Of a stretch of DNA of 64,000 nucleotides, positions 1 through 8,594 are shown piece by piece. The notes below the pieces were generated by a model that was not told the origin of the DNA, searched no databases, and saw only the letters and a list, made by a program, of their open reading frames with translations. The stretch covers positions 62,001-126,000 of the forward strand of contig CATLOT010000005.1 in NCBI GenBank assembly GCA_950054155.1, written 5' to 3'. The position numbers and the translations under genes are program-made. This stretch comes from an uncultured Bacteriovoracaceae bacterium. GTDB lineage: Bacteria > Bdellovibrionota > Bacteriovoracia > Bacteriovoracales > Bacteriovoracaceae. Positions within the stretch are counted from its first letter, which is position 1; every line of letters begins with the position of its first letter.

Positions 1-1
1 T

Positions 2-415
2 GTTGTTCTTGAGAAAATCCAGTTTGATGTTCAGGGAAATCTTGGTGATCTAAAGATTAAAAATCAAAGCCGAACTTTGATGCATATCTTCTTTGCTCTC
101 TACTCACTTTATATCGACGAGCTTAAGGCCAACCAGGATGAAGAGGGGAGTCGTCTTAGTTTTCTCCTCAAGGCCTGTAAGAAGAATAATCGCTTTGCTT
201 CCATTCAAATTGAAGTTGAGGGAGCAGAGTATGAGAGGTCTTGGCTAGCCCATAAGCTTCAAACAAGTGTTGCCGAAAAAGGGAAAGTCAGACAGTTTTT
301 AGGAATTTCCTTACTGAATGAAAAGAAAGCTGATGATGAAGAATTCTTAACTTTTCAAAAGGGTAGTAACCGTAACATTATAGAAATTTCAGTTCCCCTA
401 GAGATTAATAATTAA
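2..415 (+). CDS. C-terminal part of a probable sensor or signalling protein (5' end outside window)
   Basis: The reading frame is open from the window edge to the TAA at 413-415, so the first in-frame ATG at 77 is probably internal. The visible 137 residues are mixed alpha/beta and end in a beta-strand-like segment (IIEISVPLEINN), which resembles the end of histidine-kinase ATPase domains. No N, G1 or G2 box is visible, so this stays a guess. The stop overlaps by one base the ATG of an OmpR-type response regulator, which fits a two-component pair. The family cannot be assigned from this fragment. Confidence 0.6.
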   Translation, partial: VVLEKIQFDVQGNLGDLKIKNQSRTLMHIFFALYSLYIDELKANQDEEGSRLSFLLKACKKNNRFASIQIEVEGAEYERSWLAHKLQTSVAEKGKVRQFLGISLLNEKKADDEEFLTFQKGSNRNIIEISVPLEINN

Positions 416-1107
416 TGAGTGACACAATAAATAATTCAGAGACACCACTTATTTGGATCCTTGAAGATGACAAGGGCTGCCAGTTTGTCTACGAGCAAAT
501 CTTAAAGAATAACTTTGAGACTCTTTATTTTGAGAATATCAAAAAGTTTAAAGAGTCCTATGAGAAGACAATTAATAAGAACAATATGAAGCAACCGGCG
601 ATGATTATCGCCGACCTTATGCTTAATGATGGAAACTTCCTCAGTTTCTTAACCACGGAGTTTCATGGTGAGCTCGGAGTGGATGTTCCCTTCATTGTTG
701 TCTCAAGTGATGATGATATTGATTCCCTTCGGGTTTGTTTTAAAGAGGGGGCGACTGACTATATTACCAAGCCTTTTCGTAAGAATGAACTTCTCGTAAA
801 AATTGAGACCATTCTTAAAAATAATAGAAGCCTTGGAAAAGGATTCAAGCCAAGTGTCAGTGTTGATGGAGTCACTATTGAAGGCTTAACAGGAAAGCAG
901 AAAAAGCTTCTTGCCCTCTTTAATAGCCAGGAAGACCGCGTCATTGACCGCGACTTAATCTTAGACAAGGTGTGGGGAGACACTTCGGTACATCCGAAGA
1001 CACTTGATGTTCATCTCTACAATTTACGCCGAAAGCTCCATCCTTACGGTCTTATCATCAAATCTCTTGGTGGTGGTCGTTGGACTTTGCTTAATGCCGA
1101 GAAATGA
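415..1107 (+). CDS. OmpR/PhoB-type response regulator
   Basis: A 230-residue protein with an N-terminal receiver domain and a C-terminal winged-helix DNA-binding domain. The receiver shows the acidic pocket E17/D18/D19, the phospho-acceptor D67 (ADLML), the switch Ser97/98 and the conserved Lys119 (TKPF). The effector domain (about 150-225) has the OmpR pattern VWGD..VHPKTLDVHLYNLRRKL split over helix 2 and the recognition helix, then the GGGRW wing. It should act as a phosphorylation-controlled transcription factor. Its start overlaps the stop of the upstream sensor-like gene (TAATG), so the two are probably cotranslated. The target genes are unknown. Confidence 0.93.
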   Translation: MSDTINNSETPLIWILEDDKGCQFVYEQILKNNFETLYFENIKKFKESYEKTINKNNMKQPAMIIADLMLNDGNFLSFLTTEFHGELGVDVPFIVVSSDDDIDSLRVCFKEGATDYITKPFRKNELLVKIETILKNNRSLGKGFKPSVSVDGVTIEGLTGKQKKLLALFNSQEDRVIDRDLILDKVWGDTSVHPKTLDVHLYNLRRKLHPYGLIIKSLGGGRWTLLNAEK

Positions 1108-1132
1108 CGAATTTCTGGAAATTAGGTACAAT
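1104..1132 (+). promoter_or_regulatory. Candidate sigma70-type promoter of acnA
   Basis: A -35-like ATGACG (1104-1109), a 17-bp spacer and a -10-like TACAAT (1127-1132) lie at the stop of the response-regulator gene and 61 bp before the aconitase start. The match is by eye and moderate. Confidence 0.4.
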
Positions 1133-1193
1133 ACGCTCAGCTTAAAAAACTAAACCCGACACAAATACTATTCTAACATGAGGAGCGTCTCTT

Positions 1194-3851
1194 ATGAGCG
1201 AGGTGAAAAAGTCACTTGAAGTAAATGGTAAGACCTACAGTTATTGGAGTTTAAAAGAAGCCAAAGCGAAGGGACTTAAAGATATTGATCGCTTGCCACG
1301 ATCACTTAAAGTTTTACTTGAAAACCTCCTGCGCCATGAAAATGGAAGCACTGTTGTATGGGATGATATTGCAGCCGTTAATGATTGGGTAAAAGAGAAG
1401 AAGTCTGAGCGTGAGATTGCTTATCATCCTGCAAGGGTGGTTATGCAAGACTTCACAGGTGTTCCTGCTGTTGTTGACCTCGCGGCCATGCGAGAAGCGA
1501 TGAAGGATCTAGGGGGAGACCCAAAGAAAATTAATCCTCTCTCGCCAGTGGATCTTGTTATTGATCACTCCGTAATGGTGGAGCACTTTGGGAGTCCAGA
1601 CTCTTATATTAAAAACGTTGAAATTGAGTATGAAAGAAATATGGAGCGCTACAAGTTTCTAAAATGGGGACAGCAGGCGTTTAAAAACTTTCGCGTGGTT
1701 CCTCCAGGGACAGGAATTATTCACCAAGTGAATCTTGAGTATCTTGCCGACGTTGTTTGGACGAAAGATGAAGCAGGGGAAACTCGGGCTTATCCTGATA
1801 CTTGTGTTGGTACCGATTCTCACACCACAATGATCAATGGCCTCTCGGTTCTTGGTTGGGGTGTTGGTGGTATTGAAGCCGAAGCGGCCATGCTGGGGCA
1901 ACCGGTTACGATGATGATCCCTGAGGTTGTGGGCTTTCGCCTAACAGGTAAGCTTCAAGAGGGTGTTACGGCCACAGATTTAGTTTTAAATGTTGTTGAA
2001 AGACTTCGTGCTCATGGAGTTGTCGGAAAATTTGTCGAATTTTACGGACCAGGGATGAAAGACCTTTCCCTTGCCGATAGAGCGACTCTTGCCAATATGG
2101 CCCCTGAGTATGGGGCGACTTGTGGCTTCTTTCCCATTGATGAGAAGACAATTGAATACATGAAATTTTCAGGACGTGATGATCAGACCGTCGCTCTTGT
2201 TGAAGCTTATGCTAAGGAGCAGGGGCTTTGGGGTGATGACCAAGAGCCTGTGTTTACTTCCGTTGTAGAGCTTAATATGGATGAAGTTGAGCCTTGTATT
2301 TCAGGACCAAAGCGTCCTCAAGATAAGATTCAATTGAGAGAGGCAGCTGCCTCTTTTGAAATGGCCGCTCAGCAAACCTTTAAATATCCTGCAGACTTTG
2401 CTTCACAAGAGTATGAGGTAAAAGGCGAGGACTATAAAATGAAAAATGGTAATGTCGTGGTTGCCGCCATTACTTCTTGTACAAATACTTCGAATCCCTC
2501 TGTCTTGATTGCTGCGGGTCTTGTAGCCAAAAAGGCCAATGAAATGGGAATGAAAGTTAAGCCCTGGGTGAAGACTTCTCTTGCTCCTGGCTCAAAAGTC
2601 GTGACAGACTATTTAGTTGAATCAGGTCTGCAAAAGCACCTTGATGATCTTGGTTTTAATCTTGTGGGTTACGGTTGTACGACTTGTATTGGAAACACGG
2701 GGCCACTCCCACCGGCGATCTCACAGTCCATTAACGAAAATGACATTATTGCTACTTCCGTGCTGTCAGGAAATCGTAACTTTGAAGGGCGTATCTCTCC
2801 CGATGTGAAGGCCAACTATCTCGCTTCGCCTCCTCTTGTTGTCGCCTATGCTCTGGCCGGTAATATGCTAGTTGACGTCGCTAAAGAATCTCTCGGTGTC
2901 GATAAGGATGGCAAAGACGTTTTCTTAAAAGACATCTGGCCTAAGAAATCAGAGATTGATGATCTCGTGCTCAAGCATATCTCTAGAGAGATGTATATGA
3001 AGCGCTATTCAAATGTTTTTGAAGGAGATGAGAATTGGGCCAAGGTTAACGCTCCAACTGGTGAAATGTACGAGTGGGACAAGTCTTCAACCTATATTCA
3101 AAATCCGCCTTTCTTTAATCAAATGAAAGATGGAATCAAAGAGAGTTATGAGGTTAAAGAAGCACGAATTCTTGCTCTCATGGGAGACTCTGTAACAACA
3201 GATCATATCTCACCCGCTGGATCAATTGCCAAGGGAAGCCCAGCAGCTGACTACCTCACTGAAAATGGAGTGGAGAGAAAAGACTGGAACTCCTATGGAT
3301 CGCGAAGAGGGAATCATGAAGTGATGATGAGAGGGACATTTGCGAATATTAGAATTCGCAATGAAATGGTTCCCGGTGTTGAAGGCGGTTACACCAAGCA
3401 TATTGAATCCGGTGAACAGCTTCCTATCTACACGGCAGCGATGAAATACGTCGATGAGGGCAGAGAGCTTGTTGTCATCGGTGGTAAAGAGTACGGCACA
3501 GGATCAAGTCGTGACTGGGCAGCTAAAGGAACTTTTCTTCAAGGAGTGAAGGCCGTTGTCGTGGAGTCTTTTGAACGAATTCACAGATCAAATCTTATTG
3601 GAATGGGCGTTCTTCCTCTTCAGTTTAAAGAGGGGGAATCACGAAAGACCTATAACTTAACAGGGGAAGAGATTATCTCCATTAAAGCAGTTGGAGATCT
3701 GAAACCTCGCCAAGAGTTTCAAATGGAAATTTCTTATCCAGATGGAACAACAAAGACGGCTTCTTTAAAGTCTCGTCTCGATACAGAGGATGAACTCAGT
3801 TACTTTAAGAATGGAGGAATTCTCCAGTATACAATTAGAAATCTAATGTAA
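1194..3851 (+). CDS. acnA: Aconitate hydratase A (TCA cycle)
   Basis: An 885-residue full-length aconitase of the AcnA/IRP1 type, which isomerises citrate to isocitrate in the cytoplasmic TCA cycle. The three [4Fe-4S] ligands are visible: C429 in SCTNTSNPS, and C495 and C498 in GCTTCIGNTG. The C-terminal swivel domain carries TTDHISPAGSI and GSSRDWAAKG. The start is supported by GAGGAG nine bases upstream of the ATG. A strong intrinsic terminator follows the stop, so it is probably monocistronic. Domain order and length are those of a normal AcnA; nothing looks broken. Confidence 0.97.
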   Translation: MSEVKKSLEVNGKTYSYWSLKEAKAKGLKDIDRLPRSLKVLLENLLRHENGSTVVWDDIAAVNDWVKEKKSEREIAYHPARVVMQDFTGVPAVVDLAAMREAMKDLGGDPKKINPLSPVDLVIDHSVMVEHFGSPDSYIKNVEIEYERNMERYKFLKWGQQAFKNFRVVPPGTGIIHQVNLEYLADVVWTKDEAGETRAYPDTCVGTDSHTTMINGLSVLGWGVGGIEAEAAMLGQPVTMMIPEVVGFRLTGKLQEGVTATDLVLNVVERLRAHGVVGKFVEFYGPGMKDLSLADRATLANMAPEYGATCGFFPIDEKTIEYMKFSGRDDQTVALVEAYAKEQGLWGDDQEPVFTSVVELNMDEVEPCISGPKRPQDKIQLREAAASFEMAAQQTFKYPADFASQEYEVKGEDYKMKNGNVVVAAITSCTNTSNPSVLIAAGLVAKKANEMGMKVKPWVKTSLAPGSKVVTDYLVESGLQKHLDDLGFNLVGYGCTTCIGNTGPLPPAISQSINENDIIATSVLSGNRNFEGRISPDVKANYLASPPLVVAYALAGNMLVDVAKESLGVDKDGKDVFLKDIWPKKSEIDDLVLKHISREMYMKRYSNVFEGDENWAKVNAPTGEMYEWDKSSTYIQNPPFFNQMKDGIKESYEVKEARILALMGDSVTTDHISPAGSIAKGSPAADYLTENGVERKDWNSYGSRRGNHEVMMRGTFANIRIRNEMVPGVEGGYTKHIESGEQLPIYTAAMKYVDEGRELVVIGGKEYGTGSSRDWAAKGTFLQGVKAVVVESFERIHRSNLIGMGVLPLQFKEGESRKTYNLTGEEIISIKAVGDLKPRQEFQMEISYPDGTTKTASLKSRLDTEDELSYFKNGGILQYTIRNLM

Positions 3852-3854
3852 GAG

Positions 3855-3884
3855 AAAAGCTCCACTTCGGTGGAGCTTTTTTTT
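3855..3884 (+). terminator. Intrinsic terminator of acnA
   Basis: A 9-bp perfect stem (AAGCTCCAC / GTGGAGCTT) with a TTCG tetraloop is followed by a run of eight T. The T-run touches the stop codon of the convergent downstream gene. Confidence 0.93.
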
Positions 3885-4827
3885 AGCCAATTTTTCTCTG
3901 GTCGCCATCAATTCTTTTGATAATTCTCTCTATCTTTATCTTCTTCGTCGTTTCAGGAGAATAGCCATGACTGATGGTGTAGCCCTTTTGGGTAAGGAAC
4001 TCCTCAAGGCTTAGCCACTGCTGATAGTCATTGCCCCTTGGTTTTATTGTTTTTTCAATAGAGCAGATTGTTATGATTTGAGAGTCTTCTCCTTTTTGAA
4101 TCCTTTTTAAGGAAATAAAATAAAAGAGTAAAACTGTGAAGCAAAAGCTCGCGCCAAAAGAAGTGTGGAGGTTCCAGCTAAGAAATGTTTTAAAAGATGC
4201 TGTTAAAGTGAGCGTTAAGAAGAGCTGCATATAGAAGATCTCAAAGCTATACACATAGGCTTTAATATTAAGAGTATCACTTATCTTAAATTTAGATGAA
4301 TAAAGAATGACTGTAGCAAAGCCAATCAGGCTGGTCACAAAACTCAGTCCGATTTCAGGATGACTTTCCATGAAAATGATTGAAGAGGTTCCTTGGATGA
4401 TATTTCCAAAGAGTCCTAAAATAGGAATAACTCCCATAAGAAAGAAGGCGTAAAAGCCAAAATAGCGAGCTTCAAAGTGATGAAACTTATTGAGGTGTCT
4501 AAAAATAAGTAAGCAGCTAAAGAAGAGAATCGTTGGAAGTGAGGAGGGAAGAAAATAGGGAGAGTCACTATAGTGGCCACTTCCAAGAGAGAGGAGATTG
4601 ATGACTTGGCATAGGGCAAGGCCCCAGTAAAAGAAAAATTTTGTGGCTTTTTTAGTGCTATCGAGGAGCGCCAGGGCGAAGAGAAAAGAGATACTGGTTC
4701 CAAGGGTCATGACGGGCGAGCTTGTGATTAGTTCACTAAATATATTTGAGCCGAAGACGATCCCATTGAGGAGAACGGTTGAGGCAATGGCAACACGAAG
4801 AGCGAATTGAATAAAGGAGCCTTCCAT
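3883..4827 (-). CDS. Polytopic membrane protein with a sensor-kinase-like tail
   Basis: A 314-residue protein with about eight hydrophobic segments between residues 5 and 245, then a soluble tail of about 65 residues. The tail contains ICSIEKTIKPRG, SLEEFL and ISHGYSPE. These resemble the ICAWCK...W...EEYL...SHGICPE segment often found next to PAS domains in sensor kinases, so the protein may be a membrane sensory module without a catalytic domain (inference). AGGA lies eight bases before the ATG. Function unknown; it could instead be an orphan membrane protein with a chance resemblance. Confidence 0.75.
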   Translation of the reverse strand: MEGSFIQFALRVAIASTVLLNGIVFGSNIFSELITSSPVMTLGTSISFLFALALLDSTKKATKFFFYWGLALCQVINLLSLGSGHYSDSPYFLPSSLPTILFFSCLLIFRHLNKFHHFEARYFGFYAFFLMGVIPILGLFGNIIQGTSSIIFMESHPEIGLSFVTSLIGFATVILYSSKFKISDTLNIKAYVYSFEIFYMQLFLTLTLTASFKTFLSWNLHTSFGASFCFTVLLFYFISLKRIQKGEDSQIITICSIEKTIKPRGNDYQQWLSLEEFLTQKGYTISHGYSPETTKKIKIERIIKRIDGDQRKIG

Positions 4828-4987
4828 CTTGTGATTCCTAAGCTTAAATTTTCAAACCTATTATTTCATTTTTTGAAAATATTATGAGAATGATATTTAA
4901 TTATCGGTTTTTTGTGAAGAAATTCAAGGGTTTAGACTAATGACTCTAAACATTTTAATTTAACAATTTCTTAAGAGAATTAAAGAC

Positions 4988-5017
4988 ACCGCCCAGAAAA
5001 TAAGCATTCTGAGCGGT
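4988..5017 (-). terminator. Possible terminator of the Tricorn-like gene
   Basis: On the minus strand, ACCGCTCAG pairs with CTGGGCGGT (nine pairs, one G-U) over a 12-base loop, just after the stop at 5025. The T-run that follows is poor, so termination may be weak. Confidence 0.45.
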
Positions 5018-5024
5018 AGGAGAT

Positions 5025-8000
5025 CTATAATTTGGGGAGCTTAGGAGCTTTGAGGTTAGGGCGACCTTGGTTGAGGTTGACCTTTAAGGGCGGATTCTTA
5101 ACTCGTAACTTAAGTGCCTCTTTAACCGCTCTTTCAAGTTGGGCATCTCGACCTTGCGCCCAATCCTTAGGAGTATTTTCAACTTCAATGTCGGGATCCG
5201 TCCCATAGTTTTCAACGTTGTAGCCAACGTCTTTAAACCAGAAACTAAATTCGGGTTGACTCGTAATTGTTCCATCATTGAGAGGGTGGCGCGGCCAAAT
5301 CCCAACGACACCACCCCAAGTTCTCTTTCCAATGAGAGGACCAATATTCATGAGTTTAAAGGAGTGAGAAAAGATGTCGCCATCGGAGCCTGCATGCTCA
5401 TTAGTGAGGGCAACAATAGGTCCGTTTATGGCGTAGGCCGGATAGGGCTCGATATCCATGTAACGGGTTTTATCAAATCCAACCGTTTTTTGAGCAAGAA
5501 TTTTAAGAAGGTGCTGACTGACATGACCGCCGCCATTATAGCGGACATCAACGATAAGTCCCTCTTTAGTGCATTCAGAGAGGAAGTTACGATAGAATTC
5601 ACTATAACCATGAATCCCCATATCCGGTACGTGCAGGTAGCCCACTTTTCCCTTTGAAAGTTTATGGACAAGTTCTTTGTTGTGATTAACCCAATCACGG
5701 TAGCGTGTAAGATTTGAGTGGCGCAGAGGCGTTACCGCCAGTACTTCAACTTTTGACTGTCCTTTTCGTTTTACCGTGAGAGAAATTTTTTGGTTGTTCA
5801 TCCCCTCTAAAACTTCGTCAAGATCAGTTGCTGATTGAAATCCACGACCAGCAGCGCCTAATATCTTATCGCCTTCTTTTAAGGAGTTGCCAGGAGCCTT
5901 TAGAGGAGAGGAAGCAGATTTAATCCAAGAGTCACCTGAAGCAAGATTCACAATAGTGAAGCTTTTATCGGCTTTGTTCCACTTGAAGCTCGCTCCAAGG
6001 TCTCCATTGGTATTTGAAAAAGGAGTGCGAAAGTAGTCTCCTCCAAATTCATAGCAATGGCTCGTTCCAAGCTCTCCTTGCATTTCCCACATAAGGTCGC
6101 TGAACTCACTTCTGGTGTGAACCTTGTTAAGAAGGGGGAGGTAGTTGTGATAGACCTTTTGCCAGTCTATTTTATTCATATCACTCGCCCAAAAATGCTC
6201 TCGTTGAAGAACCCAAGCTTCACGATACATCTGTAACCATTCTTTCTTTGGTTCAAGAGTTAGCTTGATATTATCCAAATTAATAAAGCCATCTTTCTTA
6301 TTCTGTCCTTCTCCCTCTGGGGCTTTTGCTTCACTTGAAACGAGTCTCAATCCAGAGTCGCTATGGATGAGGACTTTGCTCGTGTCTGTTGTAAGGGAGA
6401 AATCGAAGACGTCTTTTTGAAAGACTTCTTTCTTTCTCTCTTTTAAGCAAAAGGTGTAAAGACTTGGCTTAGGAGAAGGCATTCTACCACCTAGGGGGCT
6501 GCCATCACTATCACTGATTTGATGCTGAAGAATGTAGAGCTTATCCTCTGCACAAGCGATCTTAAGATAACCTCCAAGGCGTAGAGGAAGGGCGATGACT
6601 CTGTCTTCAAGTCCATCCCAATCTATTTTAGTTTCTTCTTCTGCTTCTTTAGTCTTAGTGCTCTTACTTTCTTTCTTCTGATCTTCCTTCTTTTTCTCGT
6701 TCTCCTCTTCTTCATCCTCATCATCTTCAAAGTCTTTATAAAGTTCTAGAGGGGAGGGGCAGTCTTTTTCAAGGACGAGCGCATAGAGTCCCATCGCAAA
6801 AGGAAAGCCAAGGTCAAAATGAGTTTCATTATAAATGGGGTGAAAATCTCTGACACCGATGAAGAAGAGGTAATCACCACTCGGATCAAATGTTGGGCAC
6901 AGATCCATCAAAACCGAGCGAAGAAGTTGACGAGACTCTTTCTTCGTATAGTCATAGAGATTGAGGTGGGCACTGGTTCTAGACTCAGGTTCCATAAAGG
7001 CAAGGTAGCGTCCACAAGGTGACCAATTAAAGTCCTCGTAATAGCGGAAATTATTTTTCGCAATCATTGTCACTTTTCCGGCAGGAATCGTGACGATAAA
7101 GAGTTCATTACGGTTGTTGCTAAGGGCGACAACAGGCTTCTTAGGATTGGTCTTAATTTCTTCAATCTTCCCCCAGTCATTCTTAAGGGCAAGTTTCTTT
7201 ACCTTTGTTTCCAGGGGATTTTCTTCGTTAGGAGTAAAGAGGACAAGGCCTTCTTCTTTTTCTTCGTTGAGTTCAACGCTGAGAATGTGCTGAGTTTTAT
7301 CTTTCTGGACAAAGGTCGGCAGCTTGTAGCGATGATGATCGTGACCAAGGCGAATTGGTGCTTCTGTCCATGGGCGACGAGTAAAGAGCTGGCCCCTTGT
7401 GATAAAGGCAAGTTGATGGCCATTGGAGCTTGGGCTAGCTTCTTGTAAAAAGTCCTCAGCATCTTCGAGGCGCTTGGTACTTTGGTTAAAACTTGAAGGA
7501 ACATGGATATCAATGAGGACACCTTTCGCCTTAGGCTCGGAGATTTCTTTTGTATAAATATCGCCACCCGCCTGAAAAACGAGAGTGCCTTCATTAATAT
7601 GAAATTTTCTGACGTAGTAGAGCTCTTGATGAGTTTCTCTTCTAAGGGATCTTCCAGAGCTTAGCGCAGAGTAAACATTGCCCGTTCCTTCGTGATCAGA
7701 AATAAAGTAAACCCTCTCTTCATAAACCTGAGGATTGGCAAGGTTGCTTTGAAGCTTAGGCAGAAAGGGCTTAAAATTAGCGTCCTTTTTGAGGTTTATC
7801 CAGAGAGTTCCAGCGGTTCCCCCACGGTAGCGCTTCCAGCGGGCGGGATCACCTAAGTTCTTGCCAAGAATGCGAATCCCTTTTTCTTGAACAAGCGTTG
7901 TTGCTTGACCCAGATTAAGAGGACTAATTTCACGAGACTCAATATTGAGCTTATAAAGGTAGGTTACTCTTTGACTAAAAGCTTCAAAACAAGAGGAAAA

Positions 8001-8318
8001 CACTATTGTCTTATTATCTAACCAAGGGCCAAGACTTCTCACACCTTTGTAAGTAAGGCGAGAGGGAATTCCCCCAGTGCTAGGAATAATTGAAATATCA
8101 AATTGACCCTGATCATTGGTGAGGTAGGCAACAAGGCTGCCGTCTGGACTAATGAGCGGGTTTCTTGAAAGCCCATGAGAATTAGTCAGGCGGCGAGCAC
8201 TGCCCCCTAAGCGGCTCACACTCCAGATATCGTCGTCCGTATGAAAGTAAATAAAGTCTCCCTTAATTTGAGGGGACTGGAGGTAGGCGTTACTGCAATT
8301 GTCTTTTGTGCGGGACAT
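5025..8318 (-). CDS. Tricorn-like S41 protease
   Basis: About 1097 residues. The N-terminal half is beta-propeller repeats (PDGSLVAYLTN, SPCGRYLAFME, FDPSGDYLFFIG). A Lys/Glu-rich low-complexity insert follows, then a PDZ domain (LKEGDKILGAAG) and a C-terminal S41 peptidase domain. Catalytic elements of Tricorn can be placed: His in GTSHCYEFGGDYFR, the nucleophile Ser in NEHAGSDGD, and the acidic residue in ENYGTDPDIEV. Tricorn-type enzymes degrade peptides released by larger proteases. I place the start at the ATG at 8318, since AGAAAGGAAATTC lies directly upstream; an ATG at 8375 has no such site. No signal peptide is seen, so it is probably cytoplasmic. It is divergent from a second S41 protease. 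Confidence 0.93.
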   Translation of the reverse strand: MSRTKDNCSNAYLQSPQIKGDFIYFHTDDDIWSVSRLGGSARRLTNSHGLSRNPLISPDGSLVAYLTNDQGQFDISIIPSTGGIPSRLTYKGVRSLGPWLDNKTIVFSSCFEAFSQRVTYLYKLNIESREISPLNLGQATTLVQEKGIRILGKNLGDPARWKRYRGGTAGTLWINLKKDANFKPFLPKLQSNLANPQVYEERVYFISDHEGTGNVYSALSSGRSLRRETHQELYYVRKFHINEGTLVFQAGGDIYTKEISEPKAKGVLIDIHVPSSFNQSTKRLEDAEDFLQEASPSSNGHQLAFITRGQLFTRRPWTEAPIRLGHDHHRYKLPTFVQKDKTQHILSVELNEEKEEGLVLFTPNEENPLETKVKKLALKNDWGKIEEIKTNPKKPVVALSNNRNELFIVTIPAGKVTMIAKNNFRYYEDFNWSPCGRYLAFMEPESRTSAHLNLYDYTKKESRQLLRSVLMDLCPTFDPSGDYLFFIGVRDFHPIYNETHFDLGFPFAMGLYALVLEKDCPSPLELYKDFEDDEDEEEENEKKKEDQKKESKSTKTKEAEEETKIDWDGLEDRVIALPLRLGGYLKIACAEDKLYILQHQISDSDGSPLGGRMPSPKPSLYTFCLKERKKEVFQKDVFDFSLTTDTSKVLIHSDSGLRLVSSEAKAPEGEGQNKKDGFINLDNIKLTLEPKKEWLQMYREAWVLQREHFWASDMNKIDWQKVYHNYLPLLNKVHTRSEFSDLMWEMQGELGTSHCYEFGGDYFRTPFSNTNGDLGASFKWNKADKSFTIVNLASGDSWIKSASSPLKAPGNSLKEGDKILGAAGRGFQSATDLDEVLEGMNNQKISLTVKRKGQSKVEVLAVTPLRHSNLTRYRDWVNHNKELVHKLSKGKVGYLHVPDMGIHGYSEFYRNFLSECTKEGLIVDVRYNGGGHVSQHLLKILAQKTVGFDKTRYMDIEPYPAYAINGPIVALTNEHAGSDGDIFSHSFKLMNIGPLIGKRTWGGVVGIWPRHPLNDGTITSQPEFSFWFKDVGYNVENYGTDPDIEVENTPKDWAQGRDAQLERAVKEALKLRVKNPPLKVNLNQGRPNLKAPKLPKL

Positions 8319-8594
8319 TGAATTTCCTTTCTCAAAAATAGTATTGGAGTAAAAGTATACGTAAGAATCTGGCATAAAAAAATGGCAGATTCGCTAAAAG
8401 GTGATTCGTCTAGTCATGTATTAGAGGTCTAAGAGTAAAAGTCGTGTCAATTCTAGCTTTCTCTCACAGCTTTGCTGGCGAAGGTTTGATAGAATGGAGG
8501 AGTTGTGCACCCTAGGGGTAGAATTTGACCCTTTTAGAGAGGCTGCCAATACCTTATGATGAAAAGATAGATTTGTTCTTTAAGTGGAGTATTA
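8319..8594. promoter_or_regulatory. Divergent intergenic region between two S41 proteases
   Basis: 276 bases between the divergent Tricorn-like and Prc-like genes; both promoters must lie here. On the minus strand a TATACT -10-like hexamer (8354-8359) sits about 35 bases before the Tricorn start. On the plus strand TTGACC occurs at about 8526 but without a clear -10 at normal spacing. No gene or repeat was seen. Confidence 0.4.
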
